Source: a virus. From it: a DNA stretch of 64,000 nt. Under the pieces are notes generated by a model, which saw nothing but the letters and a program-made list of their open reading frames with translations, searched no databases and had not been told where the DNA came from. Of the stretch, positions 47,042 through 56,873 are shown piece after piece; positions within the stretch are counted from its first letter, which is position 1; each line of letters starts with the position of its first letter. Location: the IMG/VR virus record IMGVR_UViG_3300023181_000002, positions 1 through 64,000 of that record, one strand, 5' to 3'. Both the position numbers and the translations under genes were made by a program.

Positions 47042-48664
47042 TTAGCTTGGGGTACAATATTGGGTCATTTCACACAGGTTCGTACAAGGATTATAAGTGT
47101 ACCCATCAGGACATCCATACCCGTATTGAACGCCATTTTGCAATCCTCCTATATCAAACTTGCCGTTTATCTTACTCACTGAAGAAAAGATAATATTCAA
47201 ATCTCCTACCGTAGAAGCGGCTGCAATGGCTACCGCTGTATTGTCGTATATCTCACAACCAAACCCTGCTGCATATTCTGTATTGATTGCCTGCATTGCA
47301 ATAAGCATGTTGGCTTTTTTAGCAACAACCGGTATAATTTTCCATGTCCTGAAATGCGTATCACTGCCAAGCTTCTCAAAAATAATCTCCCCGTCAACGA
47401 TCAACCTGAAAGCGTTATCCGCTTCAAGACCTACATAATACTGTTTTCCCGGCGTTAATCCCGTTAAACATTTGGAAAACCCGATCCACATATTCAGTGG
47501 TTTGTAATTGACAGGAAATCCTGTGTCTGTCTGATCCGTCCACACCGCACACCTGTTCATAGGTCCATTTGTCGCTGTAGTAGCTTTCCATACCGGCACC
47601 GCGGATAATGTGGTGAATGTTGTCAGATCGCTATTATAAAGCTGCGATCCATCAATAGCGTAATATTTGTTAGGTTTCGCCACAACAAGATACCCTGAAG
47701 GGACGGCTGTTGAAGCAGTGGTTGTCGTTTTATAATAATCCCCATCAAGATTCATTGTCCATGTTCCATCAGGAGGACATGTAACAGGGGTTGTACAAAC
47801 GGCTGTCTTGTCGCGGCCATTGTAGTCCGTATAAAGAAGACAGGCGCCGCTCATGCCATTGTAAACCCTGATCGTATAATACTGCTCTACGCCGGGAGTT
47901 CCTGGCGTAATGCTTATAATTGTATCACCTGAACTATTTACAGTACCATCGCTGGTTGTACAATCGCCTCCACAGGAAAAAACCGGTTGATAGCATATCC
48001 TGTAATGAGTGGCATTCGTCACGCCAAACAATCTTACCGTTGCAGGGTTAATTGTAGACCCTGTACAGGTAGAAGGTGACACATCCAGATTAAAAGTAGG
48101 CCATGCGCAGCTTAATGCAATATCATCGAAAGAGGTGCAATTATCAGCGCCTTGAAGCGATATTCTATAAGTGCCATCTAAACGGTGCAAAGATCCCGCA
48201 GGCGCATCGAACGTGAATAGATTACCACTACGCTCATTAAAAAGATTGCCGGTTAATCCCGGTATAGATATACTAATATTGCTTGCCGGCTCATTAAGTC
48301 CCGTAATATTGGTGCCTAATACGCCGTTGCACTGAATAAAAGTAGCATCTACAACCAGTGTACAAGCCGGTGAATTATTAAGGTCAAAATTCGCCACACC
48401 AAAACAGCAATCGGAATTAGTATTCGCGAATAATTTAAGCGTAATACCTGGTATACTGTAAGTAGCATCTGTAATAGGTACATTCACAACAAAATTTGTC
48501 GTTGTTGTTGTTACAGTAGCTACATAAGGGTTGGGCAGATTTGGATTGCTGATTGCAACACCAGAGCTGTTGAAAAAACGCGCAACCAAATGATACGTGT
48601 TCGTGCTAACCGCAGTAAGCCGGGTTAGAGAGTCAATCGTAATATTGATGCGTAGATTATTCAA
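47042..48664 (-). CDS. Surface adhesin-like structural protein with SprB-like repeats
   Basis: 540 residues from TTG 48664; the start is supported by homology of MNNLRINITIDSLTRL to MNTIRIIVSVDTLTGL at 50549-51307. Both share the NIPITDATYSIP-type N-terminal domain. A Cys-rich SprB-like Ig repeat (TFNLDVSPSTCTGS...YTIRVYNGMSGACLLY) and a PA14-like part (WIGFSKCLTGLTPGKQYYVGLEADNAFRLIVDGEIIFE) follow, ending with a Cys-rich tail. Probably a virion surface or tail protein for adhesion. Confidence 0.6.
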   Translation of the reverse strand: MNNLRINITIDSLTRLTAVSTNTYHLVARFFNSSGVAISNPNLPNPYVATVTTTTTNFVVNVPITDATYSIPGITLKLFANTNSDCCFGVANFDLNNSPACTLVVDATFIQCNGVLGTNITGLNEPASNISISIPGLTGNLFNERSGNLFTFDAPAGSLHRLDGTYRISLQGADNCTSFDDIALSCAWPTFNLDVSPSTCTGSTINPATVRLFGVTNATHYRICYQPVFSCGGDCTTSDGTVNSSGDTIISITPGTPGVEQYYTIRVYNGMSGACLLYTDYNGRDKTAVCTTPVTCPPDGTWTMNLDGDYYKTTTTASTAVPSGYLVVAKPNKYYAIDGSQLYNSDLTTFTTLSAVPVWKATTATNGPMNRCAVWTDQTDTGFPVNYKPLNMWIGFSKCLTGLTPGKQYYVGLEADNAFRLIVDGEIIFEKLGSDTHFRTWKIIPVVAKKANMLIAMQAINTEYAAGFGCEIYDNTAVAIAAASTVGDLNIIFSSVSKINGKFDIGGLQNGVQYGYGCPDGYTYNPCTNLCEMTQYCTPS

Positions 48665-48667
48665 AAG

Positions 48668-49003
48668 TTATTCAGTGATATTTTTAACAAAAATTGTCTG
48701 CACTTTTAATCCAAACTTTTCGCTGTTGGGATCAGAATCTACATCAATGTCTACACGAACAATCTCTTTCTCTCCATACCATCCTCTCCATCCGGTATTA
48801 GAGCCATCTTCTGATTCGATCCAAGTACCCGCGCGAAATTTGGACACCGAATGATTTTTAAAGTCACTCATAGTGATCCTGTCACCTTCCTTGAAAAGAT
48901 TACCATCTTTCGAAGATATCTCATTCAAGCGTAAATAAGGACCTTCCCACTGCTTTTCAACAGGGACTATATAAGTTCTTTCCGGATAATTTATCTCTGC
49001 CAT
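48668..49003 (-). CDS. Small structural candidate, 111 aa
   Basis: ATG 49003 (MAEINYPERTY), preceded by GGAACCAC; longer in-frame starts to 49171 lie inside the neighbouring gene. Beta-rich sequence with IESEDGSNTGWRGWYG and VDIDVDSDPNSEKFGL. Cotranscribed with tail proteins. Not recognised. Confidence 0.6.
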   Translation of the reverse strand: MAEINYPERTYIVPVEKQWEGPYLRLNEISSKDGNLFKEGDRITMSDFKNHSVSKFRAGTWIESEDGSNTGWRGWYGEKEIVRVDIDVDSDPNSEKFGLKVQTIFVKNITE

Positions 49004-49013
49004 AATGTGGTTC

Positions 49014-50552
49014 CTAGAACGTGAAAATATGCATACTGCTGCCTGTAGTGGTAAATGTGTAAGGGCCGCCATATTCATTGATTGTCCAAACCGTATTATT
49101 TGTTGGAGCACAGTCGAAATCCTGCAAGAAGACAACTCTTTTAGAAGTATCCGCTTGACCACGCCCTGCAAAACATATCGTATTAATGCCGTTGAAGAAT
49201 TTCTTCACAACATTGTTTTGTCCGATGTTAGCCTTACCATATCTACTTACCTGATTACCTAAAGTACCCGTTACGGGGGCATTACCATTATAATATCCTG
49301 TTTTAGATACGCCGTTACGGATAAAGGAGTAATTAGGATAGATCAAGTCGCCATCGCAATACTGCCAGATTTGACTGTAGATATAATGAGCAGCGTAACC
49401 CGCGTTCTCTCTTGGTGCTGCTGGTAAAGCGAATTGCGGTTGACCGGAACTACAAGTACGTGGATGCTGAGACCCATCCGATGGATTCCAGTCTACTTCA
49501 GAGCCTCCAGCAGGTTTCCATCTCACTGTACTGTCAGGAGGTGTAAATCCATAGGGCAAGCCAAAGCAATTAGGGTCTAGCCCGTAATCTCCTCTTGTAT
49601 TCCACACCACCTCGCCATCGGCAATTAAAAGAGACAATGTTGCTTGGGTAAAGAATAAGTCGAAAGAAGATTCACAGAATCCTCTTCTGATAATCTCTCC
49701 GTCAGGACTTTGCAATGGAAGTGCCCCGAAGTTATTGATCGCTTCAATCTTTGAATTAACCCCTTCAAGCTGTCCCCATGCGAATGTTATCACACGGCGG
49801 TCGCTTCTGGCAATGTATTGTCTTTCGAGGTTGAATATCTGATTAAATATACCTTCAGCGTTCGCCTGTGCAGCAACACCATCCTGATAACCCGTGCACA
49901 TGCGGTGACGGTAGTCAAACCCGTTGAAGCGGTAATAGTACCCCTGCTCGTTTGCAGTAAAACCATTGCCCGAATTTGGCTCATGATAAATTATTTTCTG
50001 CGCTTCAGTAGCCGAACTCATGGCAAGCTCCGACATCGTCTGCCCGATACCCATATTAGAGTCCGTTCCCCAGCCGTAGTTATTCATGAAATAATCTCCA
50101 TGAATATGCGTGTTATCTATCGTGCCTCCCTGATTATCTCTGTAATACTCAAACATTTTACGGAAAGCCGCTTCTACAACTTCTCCGAAGCCGGTAGCGC
50201 ATTGGCAGTCTTCCTGAAACTGTGCAAAGATGATGGTGTCTTTATCGTTTTGACCGTAGACGCTTGACGCGACTGTATTAGGGTCTGTTGACTTACTTTC
50301 GTTACGGCCCAGTATCCATTTCTTCTTATTACGCGCAAGCACATTCGGATCGCCAGACACTTGTAGTCCACTCACCAAACCCGTATCATCAGGTGTCGCC
50401 CCTACAATCCTGTCAAAAGATACTGTAGAAGTTGTCTGCGTAACCATGTATGGCTTGTTACTCTTTACGGGCACACCAAACCCTGGCAGTTGATATTCAG
50501 GATACCATACAACCGAATGTATATTAGCAGGTGCTTTAATTTCTGTTATCAT
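49014..50552 (-). CDS. Large structural protein, 512 aa
   Basis: Soluble beta-rich protein with Gly/Asn/Tyr-rich loops (YYYRFNGFDYRHRMCTGYQDG) and no membrane segment or signal peptide. Position between paralogous adhesin-like genes implies a tail or capsid-surface role. Family not recognised. Confidence 0.6.
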   Translation of the reverse strand: MITEIKAPANIHSVVWYPEYQLPGFGVPVKSNKPYMVTQTTSTVSFDRIVGATPDDTGLVSGLQVSGDPNVLARNKKKWILGRNESKSTDPNTVASSVYGQNDKDTIIFAQFQEDCQCATGFGEVVEAAFRKMFEYYRDNQGGTIDNTHIHGDYFMNNYGWGTDSNMGIGQTMSELAMSSATEAQKIIYHEPNSGNGFTANEQGYYYRFNGFDYRHRMCTGYQDGVAAQANAEGIFNQIFNLERQYIARSDRRVITFAWGQLEGVNSKIEAINNFGALPLQSPDGEIIRRGFCESSFDLFFTQATLSLLIADGEVVWNTRGDYGLDPNCFGLPYGFTPPDSTVRWKPAGGSEVDWNPSDGSQHPRTCSSGQPQFALPAAPRENAGYAAHYIYSQIWQYCDGDLIYPNYSFIRNGVSKTGYYNGNAPVTGTLGNQVSRYGKANIGQNNVVKKFFNGINTICFAGRGQADTSKRVVFLQDFDCAPTNNTVWTINEYGGPYTFTTTGSSMHIFTF

Positions 50553-51307
50553 TGCTCAAATTCGATCATACAGTGGTCCGTTCTATAACTATTCGAAGCG
50601 AACGTTGCCGGGTTTCCCCATACCGTCCAAAAGTTGCTTCTTACTTGTGCAAGCGTGGTGCCGTAAGCAGGATTTGCATAATAGCAATACACCCAGAATC
50701 GTTTCGTGCCTACAGGGAAATTGACCCCGGCAGCAGATTTAAATGCCGTTAAGAAAGCAGCAAAATCTCCTTGCGTTAAATCTTTCATATTACCATCCAT
50801 CAGAATCGCATTCACTGTATTAGCCCCGTTAAAAGAAGACTTTGTGGCGGCGTACTCTAAACGGAAATTTCCTGGCGTAGTACCCGGAACGATGCGCGTT
50901 GTCTGCCCATTGATAATACGTGCCTTTCTGTTGTTGCGAACCACAACGCGAACGCCTCTGTCTAATGTATCAGAATCAGGTAAGCTACCTCCTGAAGCAA
51001 CATTCGTAATAGGGAAATTCTGATAAATAGCATAGTAAGCACTAGCCGGATGAATAGCCGGATCAGTTTCTATCTCTACTTTGAAACGCGCATCAGGGAT
51101 ACTATAAGTCGCATCCGTAATCGGGATATTCAAAATAAAAGTAAGCCCCGAAGGAGGTATCGTGAAACTGCTGCTTACAGGGATATTCAAGTCACCCAAA
51201 GGTGAACCATCCGTCTTAAGTGCCGTGGCAATTAAATGATAATTACCTCCCGTCGATTTAAGTCCCGTTAGCGTGTCTACCGATACAATGATTCTTATAG
51301 TATTCAT
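50549..51307 (-). CDS. Structural protein sharing an N-terminal domain with the 47-kb protein
   Basis: 252 residues. N-terminal about 85 residues (IRIIVSVDTLTGLKSTGGNYHLIATALKTDGS...ILNIPITDATYSIP) align with the 47042-48664 protein. The remainder (RIINGQTTRIVPGTTPGNFRLEYAA...FWVYCYYANPAYG) is unrecognised. ATGA overlaps with both neighbours. Confidence 0.6.
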   Translation of the reverse strand: MNTIRIIVSVDTLTGLKSTGGNYHLIATALKTDGSPLGDLNIPVSSSFTIPPSGLTFILNIPITDATYSIPDARFKVEIETDPAIHPASAYYAIYQNFPITNVASGGSLPDSDTLDRGVRVVVRNNRKARIINGQTTRIVPGTTPGNFRLEYAATKSSFNGANTVNAILMDGNMKDLTQGDFAAFLTAFKSAAGVNFPVGTKRFWVYCYYANPAYGTTLAQVRSNFWTVWGNPATFASNSYRTDHCMIEFEQ

Positions 51308-51774
51308 GACTTGTTCGTAAGTTCAATCGATGAGATTGATATGCTGCCAGATTTTGCAGGCACTAATACATTTATACTCCCAACCCCGTCACAACTAACA
51401 CCTGTCAAGGTTACGACATACGTAGATCCGGCAGCAGCCACCTTCGAAAGATTAAGCGTTAAATGCGCCTGCATCTCGACAGTAGGTTTTATAGTACCCT
51501 GTCCAATCACTTCATCTGTATTGGCAAAGTTGGCAATACGCCATGAAAGCTCCCTAACATCGTCGCCATCCCATAACACATCCCAAACCTTGTCACTTAC
51601 TATCGTGACCTTCGAAGGTTTTGGACCTCTCTTGCATTTTTTAAGTGCAGGATTAGGCTCTACAGGGGTTATACCTCCTGCGTCAACGATCTTCTGGATC
51701 GCATCGCTCATCGCCTCTGTCAGGATCACTCCTTCAGGCAATGTAATTGTCGTGGTCACTTTAATTGCTTCCAT
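51304..51774 (-). CDS. Hypothetical structural protein, 156 aa
   Basis: Preceded by AGAACCAC (51776-51783). TITLPEGVILTEAMSDAIQKI at the start, then Lys-rich and beta-rich segments (MQAHLTLNLSKVAAAGSTYVVTLTGVSC) resembling an Ig-like domain. Not recognised. Confidence 0.6.
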   Translation of the reverse strand: MEAIKVTTTITLPEGVILTEAMSDAIQKIVDAGGITPVEPNPALKKCKRGPKPSKVTIVSDKVWDVLWDGDDVRELSWRIANFANTDEVIGQGTIKPTVEMQAHLTLNLSKVAAAGSTYVVTLTGVSCDGVGSINVLVPAKSGSISISSIELTNKS

Positions 51775-51782
51775 CGTGGTTC

Positions 51783-53843
51783 TTATGTATTAGTAAGCGT
51801 AATACTGTTGATCGCTAATCCGCAGCACACGTAGCATGGGTTATTTATTCTTAAAGTATGCGTGTTAAAGCAGGTTTCAGAACCATTGTAAACACGTACA
51901 GTAAAGTCTTTGTATTCTTGTCCCGGATCAAAACCAAGCGTGTTGAATACGACAATTGGGCCAGCTCCTGAGATAGTAGGCGAACCAACATAATTAGGCG
52001 TACAGGTGAATGTGCTGTCCAGACAGATTTGATACTTCGTACCATTGGTAATCGAAGTAATACTTACTGTGCCGTTACTGTTGGCATTCCCATCTGTACA
52101 GGTAGGCGGTGTGCTTGTAATCGTAAACGCCGGTGTATCGCAAGGCACCACACAGTTTACACCCGGCACTGTAACAGCTACGTCAATGAAGCAGTTATTT
52201 CTGCCATTGAACATGCGAATCACGTAAGGGCTATCCGTAGATGACCCGTTAAGGTTTGCTATGGTGATCGTACTGCCTGAATCAAATGCCGTTGAGTAAG
52301 TCGGACCCGAATATACTGTCCCTGAAGAGTAGCCATACTTGGTTGTATTGCCTACACCTGGAATAGAAATGATTGCATTGTTATTGATTGTCCCGCTGCT
52401 ACTCGCGCATGTTGCCGGTGTCACACTGACTGTGCCATGTGTCGGATTGATACAAGGAGTCTGATAGCACTGGTTATAGAAACGAAGCGGTGTTGTTGTG
52501 TAACACGTAGAGGAGTTATTGAATACCCTTACATTGAAATCGCGATACTCTTGTGAAGAAGTAAACCCGATATTCGATGCCATCGTAATAGGACCTGCGC
52601 CGGAGAACACCGTTGCATTGTCATAATCCGATGGGCACTGGAACGTATTACCTTCACAAAGCTGGAATCGTGTGCCGTTAACGATATTAGTCAACCGCAG
52701 AATACCATTGCTTAATGTTGCTGTCCCGTTACAAGTGGCATCCGTTTTAACGAAATTAAACGTAGGGGTCACACAAGTGATTGTGCATGTCACTAACCCG
52801 AAATTGGCTATTCTTTCAATGAAACACTCTGTAGTGCCATTGAAAACGATCAGACGGTAAGACTTATCAGTCGAAGCGCCTGGTATACCTGTGACTTCAA
52901 TTAAACCATTTTCAGGAACGGTTAATGCATCTGCATAAACAGGACGCGTTTGTGTTCCTGGAAGATAATAAGCGTAACGATCTGCGTTGTAAACAGGACC
53001 ATATTCAAAGTGTCCATTATTCAGGTAATTTCCTGCGTTGTCACAGGTAGAAGAAACAGTTTGAATACTATTAGGTCCGACAGGATACACACAGCCAGAG
53101 CCTCCACAAGTCGCGCTTGTTACACGCCACCCGAAAGAGCACCCGTCTGTTGTTTTGATATTAACAAAACCGTTAATACATTCTGTTACCTGCGGACTCA
53201 CATCTACTGTTTGTCCGGGCACACATCCTGAAGCAGATACCTGTACCTGAATCTGCGCCCTTGGACCTTCACAGCCATTAAGCGTTTGGCTCACATAGTA
53301 AGAAGTCAATCCTACTGCAGTCGTAGAAGGAACAGGAACAACCGTTGAAGCAGTGCCTCCTGTTGCGGTAGTATACCACTTTAAAGCAACCCCTGTAGCT
53401 TGTAAAGGCGAAGCGGTAGTATTCTGAACATAATTAACAGGCGTAACCACAGACGGAGCAGGTGTTGCGCAGCCGGGAACGGTAACATAATTTGCCGCGA
53501 CGCAAGCTTGGTTGCCTGCTTCACGGATATAGTATTTTCTTGGTCCTGGTAGCTGATTGGTGAACGTGGCGCTATCCTGCCAAAGGACACCATCATTACT
53601 GAACTGAACCGCGTTATTGCTATTTGCAGGGATAATTGTTATTGTAGTGCCTTGAATAATAGATCCGCCAAAGGTTAACTTGCAAGCAGGCTTTGCTCCA
53701 AGCGCATCCTTGATCACGTTAGCAACGTCATCACATAGACTTGGCGAGGAGACATATCTTACAACCATTAAATCCGGATCGATGCAGTCTGTGCATGGAG
53801 CCGGCGAGCAGTTGCAATCATCAAATTCAGGGCATTCGCACAT
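51783..53843 (-). CDS. Large Cys-rich structural protein with repeated SprB-like Ig domains
   Basis: 686 residues. The N-terminus MCECPEFDDCNCSPAPCTDC holds six Cys in 19 residues. Three or four repeats of about 105 residues follow, each with T.ATC.G.....G.I.I..I.NGT.(Y/F)Q.C ... FTVRVYN.S.TC, resembling the SprB repeats of Bacteroidota gliding adhesins. No signal peptide. Likely decorates the tail or capsid and binds host surface, mimicking host adhesins. Confidence 0.6.
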   Translation of the reverse strand: MCECPEFDDCNCSPAPCTDCIDPDLMVVRYVSSPSLCDDVANVIKDALGAKPACKLTFGGSIIQGTTITIIPANSNNAVQFSNDGVLWQDSATFTNQLPGPRKYYIREAGNQACVAANYVTVPGCATPAPSVVTPVNYVQNTTASPLQATGVALKWYTTATGGTASTVVPVPSTTAVGLTSYYVSQTLNGCEGPRAQIQVQVSASGCVPGQTVDVSPQVTECINGFVNIKTTDGCSFGWRVTSATCGGSGCVYPVGPNSIQTVSSTCDNAGNYLNNGHFEYGPVYNADRYAYYLPGTQTRPVYADALTVPENGLIEVTGIPGASTDKSYRLIVFNGTTECFIERIANFGLVTCTITCVTPTFNFVKTDATCNGTATLSNGILRLTNIVNGTRFQLCEGNTFQCPSDYDNATVFSGAGPITMASNIGFTSSQEYRDFNVRVFNNSSTCYTTTPLRFYNQCYQTPCINPTHGTVSVTPATCASSSGTINNNAIISIPGVGNTTKYGYSSGTVYSGPTYSTAFDSGSTITIANLNGSSTDSPYVIRMFNGRNNCFIDVAVTVPGVNCVVPCDTPAFTITSTPPTCTDGNANSNGTVSITSITNGTKYQICLDSTFTCTPNYVGSPTISGAGPIVVFNTLGFDPGQEYKDFTVRVYNGSETCFNTHTLRINNPCYVCCGLAINSITLTNT

Positions 53844-53846
53844 ATT

Positions 53847-54065
53847 TTATACGTTGTATTTCTCGTTTAAAAGGCATTCTTTCTGCCTGACTTGTCCTGT
53901 ATTCCAGTAAGGAAGAAACTCGTGGATGAACATCATCTCGAATAGATCATTTGCGATTTCATCGGAAGCCTTACCCTGCTTTGCGAGTTGGATATTTTTA
54001 CAATCCAGTTCGCCTGCCACCTTGATGATCCGTTCTTGCAAATCATTCGCTGAAGTGATTTTCAT
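53847..54065 (-). CDS. Small helical structural-operon protein, 72 aa
   Basis: ANDLQERIIKVAGELDCKNIQLAKQGKASDEIANDLFEMMFIHEFL: a helical protein overlapping the upstream gene by 4 nt. Not recognised; perhaps a chaperone or tail-assembly protein. Confidence 0.55.
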   Translation of the reverse strand: MKITSANDLQERIIKVAGELDCKNIQLAKQGKASDEIANDLFEMMFIHEFLPYWNTGQVRQKECLLNEKYNV

Positions 54066-54742
54066 AATTTAATTCCATCGAGATAAACTTTAATCTGCTT
54101 CACGCTGGAAGCGACACACTCGCAATCACAATTACTACCCACTTCCGCTAATAGCTTTAATTTCGTCCATGCAAACATCAGGTCACGCATGGCATCCAAA
54201 CGTTTTTCCTTTGTTTTATGGAAGCTGTAACGGCAATCATCGCCAAGGGTCAACTTGTCAGCGATATCAAGTAGTTTCTTATCCTGATAACAGGTACTGA
54301 TGATACGTTTGATCTTTGTGCCTTCCAATACAAAAGTGTTATCTGTCTCGCCGGCACTGAAAACTTCCATCTTTACAGTGATACACCCTTCAGGGAAGCC
54401 TGATAAAAATCCTCCACAGTTAGGATCAAGATCAGGAACATCCGAGCAACCTTCACAATCACAAGGAACACCGCAGTCGCTGCATCCACTCGAAACAGGC
54501 ACATAAGGAATATCATAGGCATTGATTACCCATTCACCGTTTGTCTGATTAACAGTTCTCTCGAAAGAGTAATATCCGTTAATGCCTAAATCAAGGCTTA
54601 CCTTTGTCTTTACAATTCTGTCAGCGTCCACATTTAAACCGCCATATCCTCCGGGATAATCTACGCTGTACGGCGATGTCACATCTTTAAATATTAAAGC
54701 GTCACACTGCTGCTGCGTAATCTGAAAATCGGGGATAAGCAT
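54062..54742 (-). CDS. Cys-rich structural protein, 226 aa
   Basis: CSDCGVPCDCEGCSDVPDLDPNCGG in the middle carries six Cys in 23 residues, and SNCDCECVASS near the end adds three more. The first 90 residues are beta-rich. First gene of the tail segment after the terminase, preceded by a candidate late promoter. The CxC-rich motif is shared in style with the 51783-53843 N-terminus. Confidence 0.6.
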   Translation of the reverse strand: MLIPDFQITQQQCDALIFKDVTSPYSVDYPGGYGGLNVDADRIVKTKVSLDLGINGYYSFERTVNQTNGEWVINAYDIPYVPVSSGCSDCGVPCDCEGCSDVPDLDPNCGGFLSGFPEGCITVKMEVFSAGETDNTFVLEGTKIKRIISTCYQDKKLLDIADKLTLGDDCRYSFHKTKEKRLDAMRDLMFAWTKLKLLAEVGSNCDCECVASSVKQIKVYLDGIKL

Positions 54743-54884
54743 CGTTTAAAGCGGGATTTCTGATTGATTAGTGAAAGTACTTTAATGAGAATTATACAAT
54801 CGTCTCACAAAAGTTTTTTCCGACTTTTAAAAGTAGTTTATTCTATTTAGTCCATGCGAGGTAGTGCCGACTTTTCAGTGACAC
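54743..54884 (-). promoter_or_regulatory. Intergenic region with candidate late promoter motif
   Basis: 142 bp without a gene. On the minus strand TTGTGAGACGA (complement of 54800-54810) is identical to a site upstream of the scaffold gene (complement of 63135-63145), followed here by AT-rich sequence and TACTTTC. The shared 11-mer ahead of two minus-strand gene groups suggests a late promoter or activator site. Confidence 0.4.
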
Positions 54885-56873
54885 TCAATAAGCACGCATA
54901 GCCGGACCTAACCTGATCATAGGATAATCAGAAGATTCCTCCCTTTCGCGCTTGCCATTAGAAGGACCTAACTGTATCACGTAACTCTCTTTTTCGTATT
55001 CTTTATTCATGATCGTTACCGCGAGAGACTCTGTCAAGTTAAGCAAATGAAGCACCAAATGGAATGCTGAGGCAACGTCGGTATTTCTACGCGTACCCCA
55101 TTTAATAAGTTCTTCCAAGATTAGAGGCAACGTAATATTCTTGTAGCGGCCTTCCATAAAGTATTTACTTCCAAGGTAAGTAAGTTCCTGCTTCTCTGTC
55201 TGGCTTACTTTGATACCGGGATTACCGTTAATGTAAAACAGACGGTCGCCTGCTTTTTTGTCGCGTAAGAAGTTTGGGAACCCGTCATGGTTCCACTCAT
55301 AAAGGGTTTTCTCTACACCGTAAAACAGCATGCCTTTATAAAACTCTTCATAGGCTACCATTAAATCCGGATGATTGCCATAATACACGCAGACAGGCAT
55401 ATCTGATTTAATATTCTGTATCGTAGGCTTCCTGTATATAATCATCGCATTACGCGAGTCTTCACCAGTATCCTTGTGATTCTCGCCTCTGGATTTATAT
55501 CTATCATCTATGGCTGCTACATGAAGGTTCTTATACGCCTCTGTAGGCATACCTTCCCTGTTTACATACCAGTCTCCATCAACACTCTCAACGAATTGCA
55601 CCTTACCGGTAGGCTTACCATAACCATCGAGTAAATACTCTAACCTGCCTTTGTACCAGTGACTGGCATGATTCATTTTAAGCCATGCGATATGTTCGTT
55701 GATTTGCGCGACATTATAAGCAGACTTTTTATTGTTTGGCAAGAACGCCTCTTCCCATGTAAGCGGGTTTTCGATCAGATCCTGGTTGTAAGCATCCTGA
55801 TCACCAACTTTCGATTCACGCGTTTCTTTGATCTGTCTGAGCGCTTTGTCTTCCAAAGACTTTCCAGTCATGTAATCAATACAACCAAACAGCACGCGCG
55901 TTTTAGGGGTGAAATGTCTTGTCGCATTGTAAGCAGAAGGACTTTCGAAGATTTCCCTATAAGCGGTAGATTTATTGATAATCGCATTGGAAGTTCCTCC
56001 GATCAGAAACATCCCCCACTGCTCCCCTCCGAGTTTTACAGAAGGTTCATTCTCTGTGATGTAGTTTTTCAAGGAATCCCCCACCCAAAGACCAGCTTCT
56101 GCCGCGATAGCCAAGTTCACCCGTTTTCCTTTATAAACCCCTGCTTTCGTTTCCTGCCCAATTACATCGAAGCGGCACTGGCTTACCGGCTGCGCGATCC
56201 GGCCAATCTTGTAACCTATCGAGAAAAGATTCTGGTTATCATGAAGCAGATAAATATCATGCACCTTATTACTTCCTACGGGCTTCTTTCTTTTGAAGAT
56301 CGGATGAAGATTGATCCATGTATTTTTAAACCAGTCACGCTCGGTATTTACGACTTCATCGTTAGGGTAGGCACACCCCATAATCAAATCGTCTTTGAAA
56401 ACGAAGAAGTACATGCCTACCCCTAAAAGCGTAAATGTGGTCCATGCAATCCCCCTTGGTTTTGCTTCGACATGATTCTTCGCCATCTTATGCTTCCCGT
56501 TAGGAAGTTTCATATAGCGGTTCGCCCATATCTGATTTAATATCTCTTCATCATTATCCCGATAATAAGGATAATCATAATCGAATGTAGAGCTGTCAGG
56601 TTTTTTTAATGGAATCTTGCAGAAGTTGAGATAGAAATAAAGGAACCCATTCAGGTAATGCCCATCAGGAGCTACCCATCCGAATTGACAGCGCTTGATT
56701 TGTTCCTGCCACCACTGATAACCCCAATCGTCTTTGTCGCGCTTGGGCATCGGAGGCACCTTATCCGTTTCATGCAGGGCTACAACCGGACGGTATAACA
56801 CCTGTACAGAATCCGGATGTGTAAATGGATTGCGCTCAAGCTCTTCTATGACGATATCTTCTGCATCTATCAT
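54885..56873 (-). CDS. terL: Terminase large subunit
   Basis: 662 residues. An N-terminal WWQEQIKRCQFGWVAPDGHYLNGFLYFYLNF block, the ATPase core with KPRGIAWTTFTLLG and the coupling/adenine region (MGCAYPNDEVVN...GMFLIGGTSN), and a C-terminal nuclease with LHVAAIDDRYKSRG...DSRNAMIIYRK are laid out as in large terminases of Bacteroidota and crAss-like phages. Translocates DNA into proheads and cuts concatemers. No small terminase is identifiable. Assignment of exact Walker residues is uncertain. Confidence 0.8.
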   Translation of the reverse strand: MIDAEDIVIEELERNPFTHPDSVQVLYRPVVALHETDKVPPMPKRDKDDWGYQWWQEQIKRCQFGWVAPDGHYLNGFLYFYLNFCKIPLKKPDSSTFDYDYPYYRDNDEEILNQIWANRYMKLPNGKHKMAKNHVEAKPRGIAWTTFTLLGVGMYFFVFKDDLIMGCAYPNDEVVNTERDWFKNTWINLHPIFKRKKPVGSNKVHDIYLLHDNQNLFSIGYKIGRIAQPVSQCRFDVIGQETKAGVYKGKRVNLAIAAEAGLWVGDSLKNYITENEPSVKLGGEQWGMFLIGGTSNAIINKSTAYREIFESPSAYNATRHFTPKTRVLFGCIDYMTGKSLEDKALRQIKETRESKVGDQDAYNQDLIENPLTWEEAFLPNNKKSAYNVAQINEHIAWLKMNHASHWYKGRLEYLLDGYGKPTGKVQFVESVDGDWYVNREGMPTEAYKNLHVAAIDDRYKSRGENHKDTGEDSRNAMIIYRKPTIQNIKSDMPVCVYYGNHPDLMVAYEEFYKGMLFYGVEKTLYEWNHDGFPNFLRDKKAGDRLFYINGNPGIKVSQTEKQELTYLGSKYFMEGRYKNITLPLILEELIKWGTRRNTDVASAFHLVLHLLNLTESLAVTIMNKEYEKESYVIQLGPSNGKREREESSDYPMIRLGPAMRAY

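Noticed and set aside
55659-56426. 255-codon plus-strand frame opposite the terminase
   Set aside because: Antisense to a clear terminase gene, with no regulatory or spacing support.
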